Shown piece after piece: positions 15,953 to 24,504 of a DNA stretch of 64,000 nucleotides. The notes beneath the pieces were generated by a model. The model saw only the letters and a program-made list of their open reading frames with translations, was not told the DNA's origin and did no database searches. Origin of the DNA: Desulfocapsa sp. (lineage in GTDB: Bacteria > Desulfobacterota > Desulfobulbia > Desulfobulbales > Desulfocapsaceae); the NCBI GenBank assembly GCA_022712895.1, contig JAFLJS010000028.1, forward strand, positions 84,189-148,188, given 5' to 3'. Each line of letters opens with the position of its first letter. The stretch's first letter is position 1. A program made the position numbers and the translations under genes.

Positions 15953-18756
15953 GCCGCCAAGACCTCATTCAACTCATCAATAATCCCATCCATCTCCTCA
16001 CCAAAGAGTTGATACATTCTACCCCGTCCACCCTCGGCATCAAAGGGGGTAAAATCAAGATCTTCCACCTCAATATGGTAAGAGCTGACCACATGTTCTT
16101 TTATTAAACGGAGCCAGGCCATTTGCTCGCTGCTAAAGCGATTATGCTGACCAGCGTTTTGTTTAAAGATCCACTGTTTGAAATTATCGTCAATGGTCTT
16201 GGCAAAGGAGGTCAGAGTTTGGTCCAGGCCACAGACCTTGCGGATGAGGGAGACCAGGGCGGTGAGTTCATCCTTGGGTTGTTTCGATTTGACCTCTTCC
16301 AGACATTCGTAGGCCTGCCAGACTGTGGCAGGGGCAAGCAGCGGTTTGTTTTGTTTGAGGTGATCAAATACCTCTTTAATCATTTTGAAGGTAATATCAC
16401 GGCGGTTATAGGGTTGATCGTAGAAGATGGAGAGGGCCTTGATCTCATCCTTATGTTTTTCCAGGTAGGCACTGAAATCTTTTATGATCTCTTTGGCCTT
16501 TTCCTCGGAGCTGGTCTGCCATTCAGACTTGGTGATGGTATCGAGATTCACCGAATCAATGATCTGCTCGTGCTCTTGGCTGACATTTTCCAAATAATTA
16601 TTGAAATCACCATTAAAGGTCTTGGCCGCTTTAGTGATTAACTCATCCTGCGCCTCTTGCCGGGCTGATTCGATTTGTTCGGTGGATGGTTCTGTGGAGA
16701 GTTTCGCCAGCTCCACGCACGCCTTGGCCTCGATTTCATCGGGATCGAAACTACTGAGCAATTCTTTACAGATCTGCTTGAGATTTTTGCCTCCCGAATA
16801 GCCCAGCAAAGCCTCCTGCTCTTTAACACTTAATTGTTTATCCAAACGAATAAGACGGTTAGCCAGTGACAGGAAGAGATCCTCCTCGGCTACTCCCATG
16901 GTGACGGCACCAAGGAGATCTTTGAGGGGGGTACTGCGCTTTCGTTCCAAGGGGCGACTATCGGTTTTCCTGGATTTTGTCACCCCCACGGCATCAACAA
17001 TGATAAAATGGGTCTTGGCCTTGGCAGTTCTTGAGACCAGTTGCAGGCTATCATTATTAATGGTGCGGGTTCCCCGTCCCTTCATCTGCTCAAAATAATT
17101 GACGGATTTAACATCGCGCATAAAGAGCAAGACTTCCAGAGGTTTGACATCGGTTCCCGTGGCGATCATATCCACAGTCACGGCAATCCGTGGATAGTAG
17201 GAGTTGCGGAAACGGTTGAGCACCGATTTCGGGTCCTCGCTGATCTTATAGGTCACCTTTTTACAGAACTCATTTCCCTCGTCAAACTCCTCGCGGATCA
17301 TTTTGATGATATCATCGGCATGGCTATCGGTCTTGGCAAAAACCAGGGTTTTCGGAACCTCGTATTCCCCATCCTCAGTAAACCTATCGGGGTAGATTTC
17401 TTGTTTTAAAGCCCGTTTATACTCCCGGATGATATGACGGATTTGACTGGGGTTCACCACCTTTTTATCCAACTGATTTGGGGTGTAAGCGGTGTCTTCA
17501 TCCTCCTGCTGCCAACGCTTTTTGCGTGTGAGTTTATCGCGCCGATCAACAAACCATCCCGCCTTAACAGTCTCGCCCTCACCGGAGATTTCCGTTTCAA
17601 TGGTGTATACCTCATAGGGGACATTGACCCCATCCAGTACCGACTCTTCATAGGTGTATTCGCTCACCACATTTTCATTGAAAAAGCCAAAGGTGCGCTT
17701 GTCAGGAGTGGCGGTGAGACCAATCAGAAAGGCATCAAAATAATCAAGCACCTGTTTCCACAGGTTGTAGATGGAGCGGTGGCATTCATCAATAACAATG
17801 AAATCAAACTGTTCAATGGGAACCTTGGTAGAATAGACTACCGGCAGGGGGGCTTTCGTACCCTGCTTCTGTAACCAGGTTGATTCGTTGGGATTGTCCT
17901 GCTCGCTGTTTTCATCCAGCTCTTCGCCTTTTAAGATGGCATACATCCGCTGAATGGTGGAGATGCAGATCTGACTGTCTGAAGCGATGTAGCTGGAGGT
18001 CAGGCGTTGGACATTATAGAGCTCGGTGAGTTTACGATTATCATCACTGGGCTGAAAGGACATCAGTTCCTGCTCTGCCTGTTCTCCCAAGTTTTTAGTA
18101 TCCACCAGAAACAAGATCCGTTTGGCATCAGCATGTTTCAAGAGACGATACATGAAGGTGGCAGCGGCGTAGGTCTTGCCAGCTCCGGTGGCCATTTGAA
18201 TTAAAGCCTTAGGGCGATTCTTCTGAAAGGAATGTTCAAGGTTTTCGATGGCCTTGATCTGAGCGGGTCGCAGACCTGAGGGATCAAGTCTTGGCGTTGT
18301 GGCGAGCCTGCCTCGCAGGGTGTTTTCCTTAGTCAGCCACTGGGCCATAGTTTGGGACTGATGAAAGCCAAAGACGATTCTAGCGCGGGGTTTTGGGTCG
18401 CGGTAGTCGGTAAAATGAGTGAGAGCCCCCGTACTCTCATAGACAAAGGGCAGAGGATCATTATTCAGGTATTTAAGTTTACTGCTGGCGTACTTTGTAG
18501 CCTGTTCAGCAACCTGGAGGAGATGCTGGCCCTCTTCTTCCCGTTTGGCCTCAATAATCCCCACGGGCTTGCGATCCACAAAAAGGACATAATCGGCAGA
18601 ACCTGTATCCGTTTGGTATTCACGGATGGCAACGCCCTTGTTTGCCGCCAGATTGACCTGTTTTTTCGATTGCACCACCCAGCCAGCGTTTATCAGCATC
18701 CCGTCTATTTTATCACGGGCAAGCTGTTCCGGGTTTTGATTGATGGCGGTGGGCAT
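15949..18756 (-). CDS. hsdR: Type I restriction-modification endonuclease/translocase subunit
   Basis: 935 residues. The N-terminal nuclease domain has the PD-(D/E)XK-like pattern D55 in SADYVLFVD and E69-A-K71 in GIIEAKRE. The superfamily 2 translocase domains follow, with Walker A MATGAGKT (188-195), the DECH box in VIDECHRSIY, motif III GLTATP, and QMKGRGTRT in motif VI. A C-terminal HsdR helical region completes the protein. It hydrolyses ATP to translocate unmethylated DNA and cleaves it away from the site. It is the first gene of the hsdR-hsdS-fic-hsdM operon. Just upstream is a truncated unrelated gene, in keeping with insertion of the operon at this spot. Confidence 0.95.
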   Translation of the reverse strand: MPTAINQNPEQLARDKIDGMLINAGWVVQSKKQVNLAANKGVAIREYQTDTGSADYVLFVDRKPVGIIEAKREEEGQHLLQVAEQATKYASSKLKYLNNDPLPFVYESTGALTHFTDYRDPKPRARIVFGFHQSQTMAQWLTKENTLRGRLATTPRLDPSGLRPAQIKAIENLEHSFQKNRPKALIQMATGAGKTYAAATFMYRLLKHADAKRILFLVDTKNLGEQAEQELMSFQPSDDNRKLTELYNVQRLTSSYIASDSQICISTIQRMYAILKGEELDENSEQDNPNESTWLQKQGTKAPLPVVYSTKVPIEQFDFIVIDECHRSIYNLWKQVLDYFDAFLIGLTATPDKRTFGFFNENVVSEYTYEESVLDGVNVPYEVYTIETEISGEGETVKAGWFVDRRDKLTRKKRWQQEDEDTAYTPNQLDKKVVNPSQIRHIIREYKRALKQEIYPDRFTEDGEYEVPKTLVFAKTDSHADDIIKMIREEFDEGNEFCKKVTYKISEDPKSVLNRFRNSYYPRIAVTVDMIATGTDVKPLEVLLFMRDVKSVNYFEQMKGRGTRTINNDSLQLVSRTAKAKTHFIIVDAVGVTKSRKTDSRPLERKRSTPLKDLLGAVTMGVAEEDLFLSLANRLIRLDKQLSVKEQEALLGYSGGKNLKQICKELLSSFDPDEIEAKACVELAKLSTEPSTEQIESARQEAQDELITKAAKTFNGDFNNYLENVSQEHEQIIDSVNLDTITKSEWQTSSEEKAKEIIKDFSAYLEKHKDEIKALSIFYDQPYNRRDITFKMIKEVFDHLKQNKPLLAPATVWQAYECLEEVKSKQPKDELTALVSLIRKVCGLDQTLTSFAKTIDDNFKQWIFKQNAGQHNRFSSEQMAWLRLIKEHVVSSYHIEVEDLDFTPFDAEGGRGRMYQLFGEEMDGIIDELNEVLAA

Positions 18757-18798
18757 GGCCTAGCTCTCATTTGTGTTAAAAGATGTTTAATGTGATAA

Positions 18799-19029
18799 GA
18801 ATTCGATTTCTGTTCGGAAAGTACCAAAGAGAAAACCATACTCCAAGCACTCGATTGCAACATCAAAAGAATACTTGGCCTATCCATAATCAATAAAAGA
18901 ATCGTACACACATTTCATCAACGAGGTGCCAGGGTAATAGGGTATTTACCTGCAAGAGCAGACGAAGTTCGACTATGCCTTGATGCAGGAGTTGATTATA
19001 TCTTAAGTAATGATCGCCCTATTGGCTAA
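18799..19029 (+). pseudogene. C-terminal remnant of a glycerophosphodiester phosphodiesterase (GDPD) gene
   Basis: A stop-to-stop frame of 76 codons without a start ends in TAA at 19027-19029. Its sequence matches the end of GDPD-family TIM barrels: VHTFHQRGARVIGY, then DEVRLCLDAGVDYILSNDRP, which corresponds to the family's usual linear ending where a conserved Gly-Val-Asp strand is followed by a T/S-N/D-x-P turn. The catalytic N-terminal part is missing, and the upstream side abuts the hsdR start. The gene was probably cut when the restriction operon arrived. It is inferred to be inactive. Confidence 0.7.
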
Positions 19030-19357
19030 CCTGTTTTCTGGCCACCAGTTGTACGTATAACATTGACTTTCCACTCGGCAAGTCTCCCCAGAAGGGGCAT
19101 CTCTTCCAATAGAAAATCCCGCATTGAGTAACCCTGGTTACCACTGATACTCAGGTAACTGGAAAATGGTACCATCGCTCGCAGGGGCGAGGGCTCCTAC
19201 ACCAAAAAGTGATGAAGCTGAGCTTGACTGGTAATCAAATTGAGTAATGCATAATATGTAGATAGAATTCTCACATCTATGGTATGAGTGTCCCTTGAAA
19301 GAAATATCGAATTAGCTACAGGTTCACGCCACAAAAGAAAACTAGGAATTTGAAGAG
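19030..19357. other. Non-coding stretch between the GDPD remnant and the siroheme reductase gene
   Basis: No reading frame worth naming. It holds the REP-type palindrome annotated separately and a short inverted repeat GTTACC...GGTAAC at about 19136-19158. Confidence 0.4.
19172..19203 (-). repeat. REP-type palindromic element
   Basis: Read on the minus strand this is GTGTAGGAGC followed by CCTCGCCCCTGCGAGCGATG. It is the TGTAGGAG head plus a short hairpin (CTCGC, CCCT loop, GCGAG) typical of REP elements mobilised by RAYT (TnpA-REP) proteins in proteobacteria. Only one copy and no RAYT gene occur in the window. Confidence 0.6.
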
Positions 19358-19978
19358 ATGAGTGACAATTTTTCAGGGCTAAGCATCACCGTACTGTTGC
19401 CTGCGGGCCGATTACCCCTTGATATGATGAAAACGGCCCACGAGCTAGCCGAAAAATACCATTTTAGCGTATATTTTTCATTAGCTCAGAATATGAGGCT
19501 GATCAATGTTCCGGAATCAGCCGTTGAGGATGTAAAAAAGACACTCTCTGCTCTCGGTGCGAATTTTAAAAGCCCTGGCAAATTCCCTCTTCCCCGTATC
19601 TGTATCGGGAAACCCTACTGCAATCTCGGGGTGGTGGACACAGAGCAGTTAAGCCAGAAAATTCTTGCACGATTTGGTGAGCTGAAAAACGTCAAAGCCA
19701 AGTTCAAGATATCCATTGCGGGATGCACTATTGGTTGTTCCTGGCCGCAAAACACAGACATTGCCATTATGGCAACCCGACGCGGGTATACTATTTGTGC
19801 GGGAGGAAAAGGTGGGGTAGTGCCACGGGTTGCCAGAAGAATTAAACGAAGGGCTACTGAAGCGGAAGTGTTAGACACCATTGCAGCACTGGTTGACTTT
19901 CACGACCGTAAAACCAAAACAAAACAGCGGATATATCAGCTGCTGGATGATCCAGAATTTCCTTTTCCTGCAATTTGA
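19358..19978 (+). CDS. Small siroheme/4Fe-4S sulfite or nitrite reductase-like protein
   Basis: 206 residues, about half of a normal sulfite/nitrite reductase. It has one ferredoxin-like half-domain (N-terminal ~70 residues) and one siroheme-4Fe-4S domain. The cluster cysteines follow C-x5-C (C82, C88 in CIGKPYCN) and C-x3-C (C123, C127 in GCTIGCSW), as in the siroheme enzymes. Length and motif order recall the low-molecular-weight, monomeric assimilatory-type sulfite reductase described in Desulfovibrio (from memory). It should be cytoplasmic and reduce sulfite or nitrite by six electrons. It stands alone, with no electron-donor gene beside it. Confidence 0.82.
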   Translation: MSDNFSGLSITVLLPAGRLPLDMMKTAHELAEKYHFSVYFSLAQNMRLINVPESAVEDVKKTLSALGANFKSPGKFPLPRICIGKPYCNLGVVDTEQLSQKILARFGELKNVKAKFKISIAGCTIGCSWPQNTDIAIMATRRGYTICAGGKGGVVPRVARRIKRRATEAEVLDTIAALVDFHDRKTKTKQRIYQLLDDPEFPFPAI

Positions 19979-20019
19979 CAACTGAAACCACTTCAGGGCT
20001 TACGGCAAAAAATACTAAC

Positions 20020-21606
20020 CTATTCCACAATGAGAAAACGAATAGTGTAACTGCCACTATAGCCTTCAATACAACCATAAATAGTCACGCCATCACCACG
20101 ATCATCGATTTTAAAGTAGATGGTGTTACTCTCGATTCCTAAGATTTCAGCATTGTAGAGTTCCAACACGTTTTTATAGTTTTTAACTATCTCTTTGCGC
20201 GAGATACTTTCGTCAACTTTGCCGTCTTTCATAATTGTATAGCTGATACTCTTTTGATGTCCTTTAAACTCTTTGAGCTCTTTTTGAGCTGAATAGGGTT
20301 TGGTATACTGAATAGTTAGTGAACTGTCTGGATGCGAATATGTCGAATCTACAACAGAGTTTTCCAGAGGTTTAATAAAGTCTATGGTAATGATAGACTT
20401 CTTCTCTCCACCACTGACTTTATGAAGTTCCACACGTCTGTTTTCTGCACGTCCGTCATCTGTATCATTTGAGGCTATGGGTTTACTCTCACCGAACCCT
20501 TGGGACTGTAAACGTGTGTTCTCAATACCGTGAGAAATGATTGCATTTCGCACCGATGCCGCCCGTTCGGCGGAGAGCGTCATATTGTACGTATCACTGC
20601 CTTTGGAATCTGTATGTCCATGGACAGCCAGCACAAGATCGGGGTATCGCTGCATTAAAGCGACAGTGGAAAGAATAGCTTTATTTGATTCTGTTTTCAG
20701 CGTTGCTTTATTGAAATCAAAATAGATACCATCCAGGGTCACTTTTCCATTTTGATCAAGCTCGGATTTTATCGCATCGGGAGAAAGCACAAGAGATTGT
20801 TTAAACGCTTCCTCCTGAATAATCTGAATTGAAAATCGGTTACTATCGGCTCCAAATTTTATTATATTAACAGCGCCATCCCGTTCCAGACGGAATTGAA
20901 TAGTGTTGTCTTCATCTTCTAAGATTGTAGCTCCCAGTTGCAAAAGTTTGTTCTTGTAATCATGGGGGATGGCATAACGACAACTCTTGCTATCATCAGT
21001 TGTTCTTTCAAAAGAGATATTCCAGAATTCACCTTTGTGCAGATTGGCTTTTCGATCGTAAAAAAACGTGTGCTCATCATATTTTTTATAAGTAACCCTG
21101 CCAATGGCAAAATCCTTTACCAAAGGGATGGCTACATTAGGGGCAAAACTGACCTTACCAGAAGATTTGGTGAACGCCGGACTTGCTTTGTCATCAAGTG
21201 TTACTGTTTCCGGATAGCTCTCAACGCGTAACAACACATAGCTATAGCTCGCAGCAGAAATGGAGAGTTTAAGCCAGTATTCGTTGTTATCAATTGTGAA
21301 ATGTCCATAATTATCACTGTTAATATCCGATGGTTTTATTTTTAAACTATCAACAAAAAAATCCTTAACAGCTTCATTCTGTTGACCATTTTCGAATTCT
21401 GGATATGTAACTTCTTGTTCCCAGGTATGCCCATAAACAGAGATATATCCTTTGCCATCAATCCACACTGCCAATCTATCATATTGCTCTTGATACACTT
21501 CTGAGGATTCCGTTGCTGTGGGGTATGTCAAATCGAAAGCAAAGGATTCTGATGCAAATACAAAAACTGCGAGACAAGAGAAAAGAACTAGTTTGAGTCG
21601 GTTCAT
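20020..21606 (-). CDS. OmpA-family outer-membrane/peptidoglycan-binding protein
   Basis: The start is taken at the ATG at 21606 because a signal peptide begins there (MNRLKLVLFSCLAVFVFASE); an upstream GTG at 21636 would only add ten polar residues. Of about 528 residues, roughly 290-395 form an OmpA peptidoglycan-binding domain: IYFDFNKATL, VHGHTDSKGSDTYNMTLSAE, QGFGESKPIASN and NRRVEL, with the conserved D and R that grip diaminopimelate. The N-terminal part (about 20-280) and the C-terminal ~120 residues are not recognised; both look like soluble beta-rich domains. A domain after OmpA is unusual, since OmpA normally ends the protein. It may tether the outer membrane to the wall. Confidence 0.82.
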   Translation of the reverse strand: MNRLKLVLFSCLAVFVFASESFAFDLTYPTATESSEVYQEQYDRLAVWIDGKGYISVYGHTWEQEVTYPEFENGQQNEAVKDFFVDSLKIKPSDINSDNYGHFTIDNNEYWLKLSISAASYSYVLLRVESYPETVTLDDKASPAFTKSSGKVSFAPNVAIPLVKDFAIGRVTYKKYDEHTFFYDRKANLHKGEFWNISFERTTDDSKSCRYAIPHDYKNKLLQLGATILEDEDNTIQFRLERDGAVNIIKFGADSNRFSIQIIQEEAFKQSLVLSPDAIKSELDQNGKVTLDGIYFDFNKATLKTESNKAILSTVALMQRYPDLVLAVHGHTDSKGSDTYNMTLSAERAASVRNAIISHGIENTRLQSQGFGESKPIASNDTDDGRAENRRVELHKVSGGEKKSIITIDFIKPLENSVVDSTYSHPDSSLTIQYTKPYSAQKELKEFKGHQKSISYTIMKDGKVDESISRKEIVKNYKNVLELYNAEILGIESNTIYFKIDDRGDGVTIYGCIEGYSGSYTIRFLIVE

Positions 21607-21916
21607 GGCTTGATTTTTTTTTGAAATTAGCGACACGTTATTATGTCGTTGACAACAATGAGTATGTCTCTATGCATTACAAGTCCTGGCGCAATCCTTG
21701 GCAACTACCTACAATTTAATGAAATACATTCCCCACAATCAACCATCTATTTAATCTTGTTGAAATTATTTTCAATAGAAATCTTGACCGATGTATAAAG
21801 AGATAGTCATGGATGAAGAACCATGACAGATGGAAACAGAAAAAGCAGAATCGAATGAACGATTCTGCCTTGTTGTTCTATTGCCAATCCAGCTGTTGGC
21901 AGCGCCACCAAACGTC
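21607..21916. other. Non-coding stretch between OmpA-like and beta-barrel genes
   Basis: About 310 A/T-rich bases with no supported gene. It is downstream of the beta-barrel gene and upstream of the OmpA-family gene, so it should hold the latter's promoter, but I could not single out convincing -35/-10 boxes. Confidence 0.4.
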
Positions 21917-22540
21917 CTAAAAACTGAAACGAAGCCCCACCATTACATCATTACTATTAACATCAAAATCTGCGCCATCAATGGTGGCATCACTGGTACC
22001 TTTAAAGCGATACTGCGCATCAACCGACCACTGTTCGTTGATGGCGTAGGCAACACCACCAATAAACTGGTAGGCAAATACGTCATCGTCACTGTCTGAA
22101 CCATTAAAGCCGGGAGCATCAATATCAATTCGAGACCAACCTAGTCCTGCACCAACAAATGGTGTCCAGGCAGATCCGGTATCAATATCATAGAATGCAT
22201 TGACCATAAGGGAATGCTTTTTCAAATCGCCCTCATTAATGTTACCATAAATATTGTTGTAGGAGAAAATTTCAAGATCACTCTTTTGTCTAATAAGCTC
22301 CAGCTCCATACGCAGCGGATTTGCAAAATCATAGCCAGCCGCCAAAGAACCTGTAAAACCAGCGTCATAAGTGACTTTGGCAGAATCAGTTGTGCCTGAA
22401 AAATTGCCTGCATCGCTATCCATATTCATGCCGATTCCAATATTGAGCTTGAGATAAAAAGAGTCGTCATTGGCCATTAAGCTCGTGGGAGCAGTGAGTG
22501 CAGCTACTGTTGCTAATGTTGCTAATAAGGTCGTTTTCAT
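21917..22540 (-). CDS. Outer-membrane beta-barrel protein (OmpA/OmpW-like, about eight strands)
   Basis: The ATG at 22540 is used because AAAGAGAAAAG precedes it and a clean signal peptide follows (MKTTLLATLATVAALTAPTS, ending LMAND); the frame continues 36 bases further upstream. It gives 207 residues. The mature protein alternates polar and hydrophobic residues in strands such as FTGSLAAGYDFANPLRMELE, WTPFVGAGLGWSRI and QFIGGVAYAINEQWSVDAQY, and ends in phenylalanine (GLRFSF), the usual signal for BAM-dependent insertion. Acidic Asp/Gly-rich loops (SDSDDD) could bind cations. The function is not known. Confidence 0.85.
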   Translation of the reverse strand: MKTTLLATLATVAALTAPTSLMANDDSFYLKLNIGIGMNMDSDAGNFSGTTDSAKVTYDAGFTGSLAAGYDFANPLRMELELIRQKSDLEIFSYNNIYGNINEGDLKKHSLMVNAFYDIDTGSAWTPFVGAGLGWSRIDIDAPGFNGSDSDDDVFAYQFIGGVAYAINEQWSVDAQYRFKGTSDATIDGADFDVNSNDVMVGLRFSF

Positions 22541-22629
22541 TTTACTTTTCTCTTTGAAGTGTTTGTTTACATACAATTATGTCTTTCTTTTTTCCGTTGA
22601 TACAGGTTCGACAGAAAATCCATACAACG

Positions 22630-23466
22630 CTATTTCAAAACGGTTCCACTTTCTTTGCTATCTGTAGAGTGCATCAGGGATGCCTTGTCAGCCAAATGTA
22701 CCCTTGCCCATATCTCAATCGGTTTTGGAGTGCCGTTACCGTGGCTGCCGCCATTGCCACCCATTTTGCTACCGCCTCTGCCGCCACCGCCACCACCTTT
22801 TCCACCACCACCACCGCCACCTCTTCCACCGCCACCACCTGAGGAACCGCCCCCTGATGGCCGTGCTATTTCGCCGGACTCAAAGCCAACCCCAATGATC
22901 TTATTGTCTTTTGAGGCAGCAAGAAGAATTGGGATTTTCAGTTCGTAAACCAGATACCCCTCTTCGACTTGGATTCGGGTATATATTCCCATTTCTTCAG
23001 CCTTACTTGTCGGCATGGTTTGACGGGTTTCATCCGACCCATTGAGTATGGCCAGGCTATACTGACTGTCTTCCAACATGTCCTCAATACTGTTTCTTGA
23101 TTTATGATCTGCCGTGCTTCCCCGCATCATTTTTTGCCTTGGCAGTGGAAACTGCAGCCCGAACTGTTCTTCTGTGTCACCGCTGTTGTTCAGCCACACA
23201 GTGAAACCGCCACGAATAAACATCATTTTGCTTTTGTGGCTTCTGCTTAACAAGCGGATATAAAGAAAAGTGTCATCATTCATCAAAGAGACCCGAACTT
23301 TGGAATCATCATCGAAATACTGAGGATTCTCAGGCCAGTCAGAATAATCGCTACCCTCCAGGGTAAGAGGTTCTGTCCATTGACTTTGCATGTCAACTTC
23401 ATCACATCCACTGAGAAAAAAGCTTATCAAAATGATGATAAAAGTATTCCGTTTAGTTGATTTCAT
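22630..23466 (-). CDS. Glycine-rich lipoprotein with a CBM9-like domain
   Basis: 278 residues with a lipoprotein signal (hydrophobic run, then LSGC), so the protein should be lipidated at the cysteine near residue 21. The middle part (about 30-200), with DDSKVRVSLMNDDTFLYIRL, GFTVWLNNSG and YELKIPILLA, looks like a carbohydrate-binding-module-9-type beta-sandwich of secreted proteins. Near the C-terminus there is a low-complexity stretch of about 40 residues that is nearly all glycine with some R, K and S, then a short conserved-looking end. It is divergent from the CpxR-like gene, with a CpxR-type box about 135 bp upstream, so it may belong to an envelope-stress regulon. Confidence 0.72.
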   Translation of the reverse strand: MKSTKRNTFIIILISFFLSGCDEVDMQSQWTEPLTLEGSDYSDWPENPQYFDDDSKVRVSLMNDDTFLYIRLLSRSHKSKMMFIRGGFTVWLNNSGDTEEQFGLQFPLPRQKMMRGSTADHKSRNSIEDMLEDSQYSLAILNGSDETRQTMPTSKAEEMGIYTRIQVEEGYLVYELKIPILLAASKDNKIIGVGFESGEIARPSGGGSSGGGGGRGGGGGGGKGGGGGGRGGSKMGGNGGSHGNGTPKPIEIWARVHLADKASLMHSTDSKESGTVLK

Positions 23467-23599
23467 ATTGCTCTCGTTTTAAGATATTCTTGTACGACTT
23501 ACTCTTGACGAACATCACTATTGACGGGTCAATTAGCCTTGGATTTTTCTAAAGTACATCAACCATTAACCGATTGCTGTTAAGCTCAGGTCAAGTTGT

Positions 23600-23614
23600 G
23601 TAAAGTTGTGTAAA
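23600..23614. promoter_or_regulatory. CpxR-type box (GTAAA-N5-GTAAA) in the divergent lipoprotein/cpxR-like interval
   Basis: A tandem 10-bp repeat (AGTTGTGTAA twice) creates GTAAA, five bases and GTAAA, which is the consensus bound by CpxR in enterobacteria. It lies about 185 bp upstream of the response regulator and 134 bp upstream of the divergent lipoprotein start. Autoregulation and control of the lipoprotein are inferred. Confidence 0.6.
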
Positions 23615-23736
23615 GCTGTTGCAAGGACAAGAAACAGTACAGTAGTATCTCTATAAACAGTCTTTAGACTACAGATTTTAGCCCTCATTTCTCATGAACA
23701 TTTTGCTCTATCGCAGGTAGGAATATTGATTAACAA

Positions 23737-23754
23737 ACAATTTATAAAAATTGT
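23737..23754. promoter_or_regulatory. Perfect 7-bp inverted repeat upstream of the cpxR-like gene
   Basis: ACAATTT, an ATAA spacer and AAATTGT, 45 bases before the ATG at 23799. This is a possible operator, but in A/T-rich DNA such dyads also occur by chance. Confidence 0.25.
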
Positions 23755-23798
23755 AAATAATAGCTAACTCGCGAAAAATACGGATTAGAGGAAACAAT

Positions 23799-24503
23799 AT
23801 GAAGCAAATTTTAGTCATTGATGATGACAAGGAACTCTGTGAATTACTGGTTGAATTTTTAGAACCTGAAGGGTTTAGCGTGGAAACAGTACACGAACCC
23901 TATCAGGGCTTGCGACGAGCACTCTCTGGTGAACACGGTCTGCTGGTTCTTGATGTTATGCTTCCCTCAATGACGGGCTTTGAACTCTTGCGAAATTTGA
24001 GAATATCTTCCCAGGTTCCAGTATTAATGCTGACAGCCAGAGGAGAAGATGTTGATCGTATTGTCGGTCTGGAGATGGGAGCGGATGATTACTTGCCCAA
24101 GCCTTTTAATCCTCGTGAGCTGGTGGCCAGGATTCAGGCCATCTGGCGCCGAAGCCAGCCCGAAGAACAGCAGGTGCTGGAAAACCAAACACAGCTGAAA
24201 CTTGATGACATCACACTTGAGATGGGTTCAAGGAGTGTAAAGCAAAATGACGATACCATTACGCTCACCGCTGCCGAATTTTCCCTGCTCCATGAGTTGT
24301 TGAAAAATGCCGGTCAGGTGATGACACGGGAGGAGTTAACCCAAAAGGTTTTAAGTCGAAAACTTGAGATATTTGACCGCAGTATTGATGTCCATGTCAG
24401 CAGCCTGCGCAAAAAGCTGGGGCACAATATAGCGAATCGAGAACGAATCAAGACCATACGCAGCGTTGGCTACCTCTATACTTTAGCCCATCAGGATTTA
24501 TAA
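23799..24503 (+). CDS. cpxR: OmpR-family response regulator, CpxR-like
   Basis: 234 residues: REC domain (phosphoacceptor D52 in LLVLDVMLPS, acidic pocket DDD 8-10, K in LPKPFNPRELVARI) plus a winged-helix DNA-binding domain (LTAAEFSLLHELLKNAGQV, DRSIDVHVSSLRKKLG, IRSVGYLY). Segments such as LTARGEDVDRIVGLEMGADD are close to enterobacterial CpxR. It precedes its kinase by one base. A CpxR-type box upstream and another near the EF-hand gene support a Cpx-like envelope regulon. The gene symbol is by similarity; orthology is not proven. Confidence 0.85.
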   Translation: MKQILVIDDDKELCELLVEFLEPEGFSVETVHEPYQGLRRALSGEHGLLVLDVMLPSMTGFELLRNLRISSQVPVLMLTARGEDVDRIVGLEMGADDYLPKPFNPRELVARIQAIWRRSQPEEQQVLENQTQLKLDDITLEMGSRSVKQNDDTITLTAAEFSLLHELLKNAGQVMTREELTQKVLSRKLEIFDRSIDVHVSSLRKKLGHNIANRERIKTIRSVGYLYTLAHQDL

Positions 24504-24504
24504 A

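Noticed and set aside
22655..22948. Proline-rich plus-strand frame
   Set aside because: It is the shadow of the glycine-rich tract of the lipoprotein on the minus strand; it lacks a ribosome binding site and a family match.
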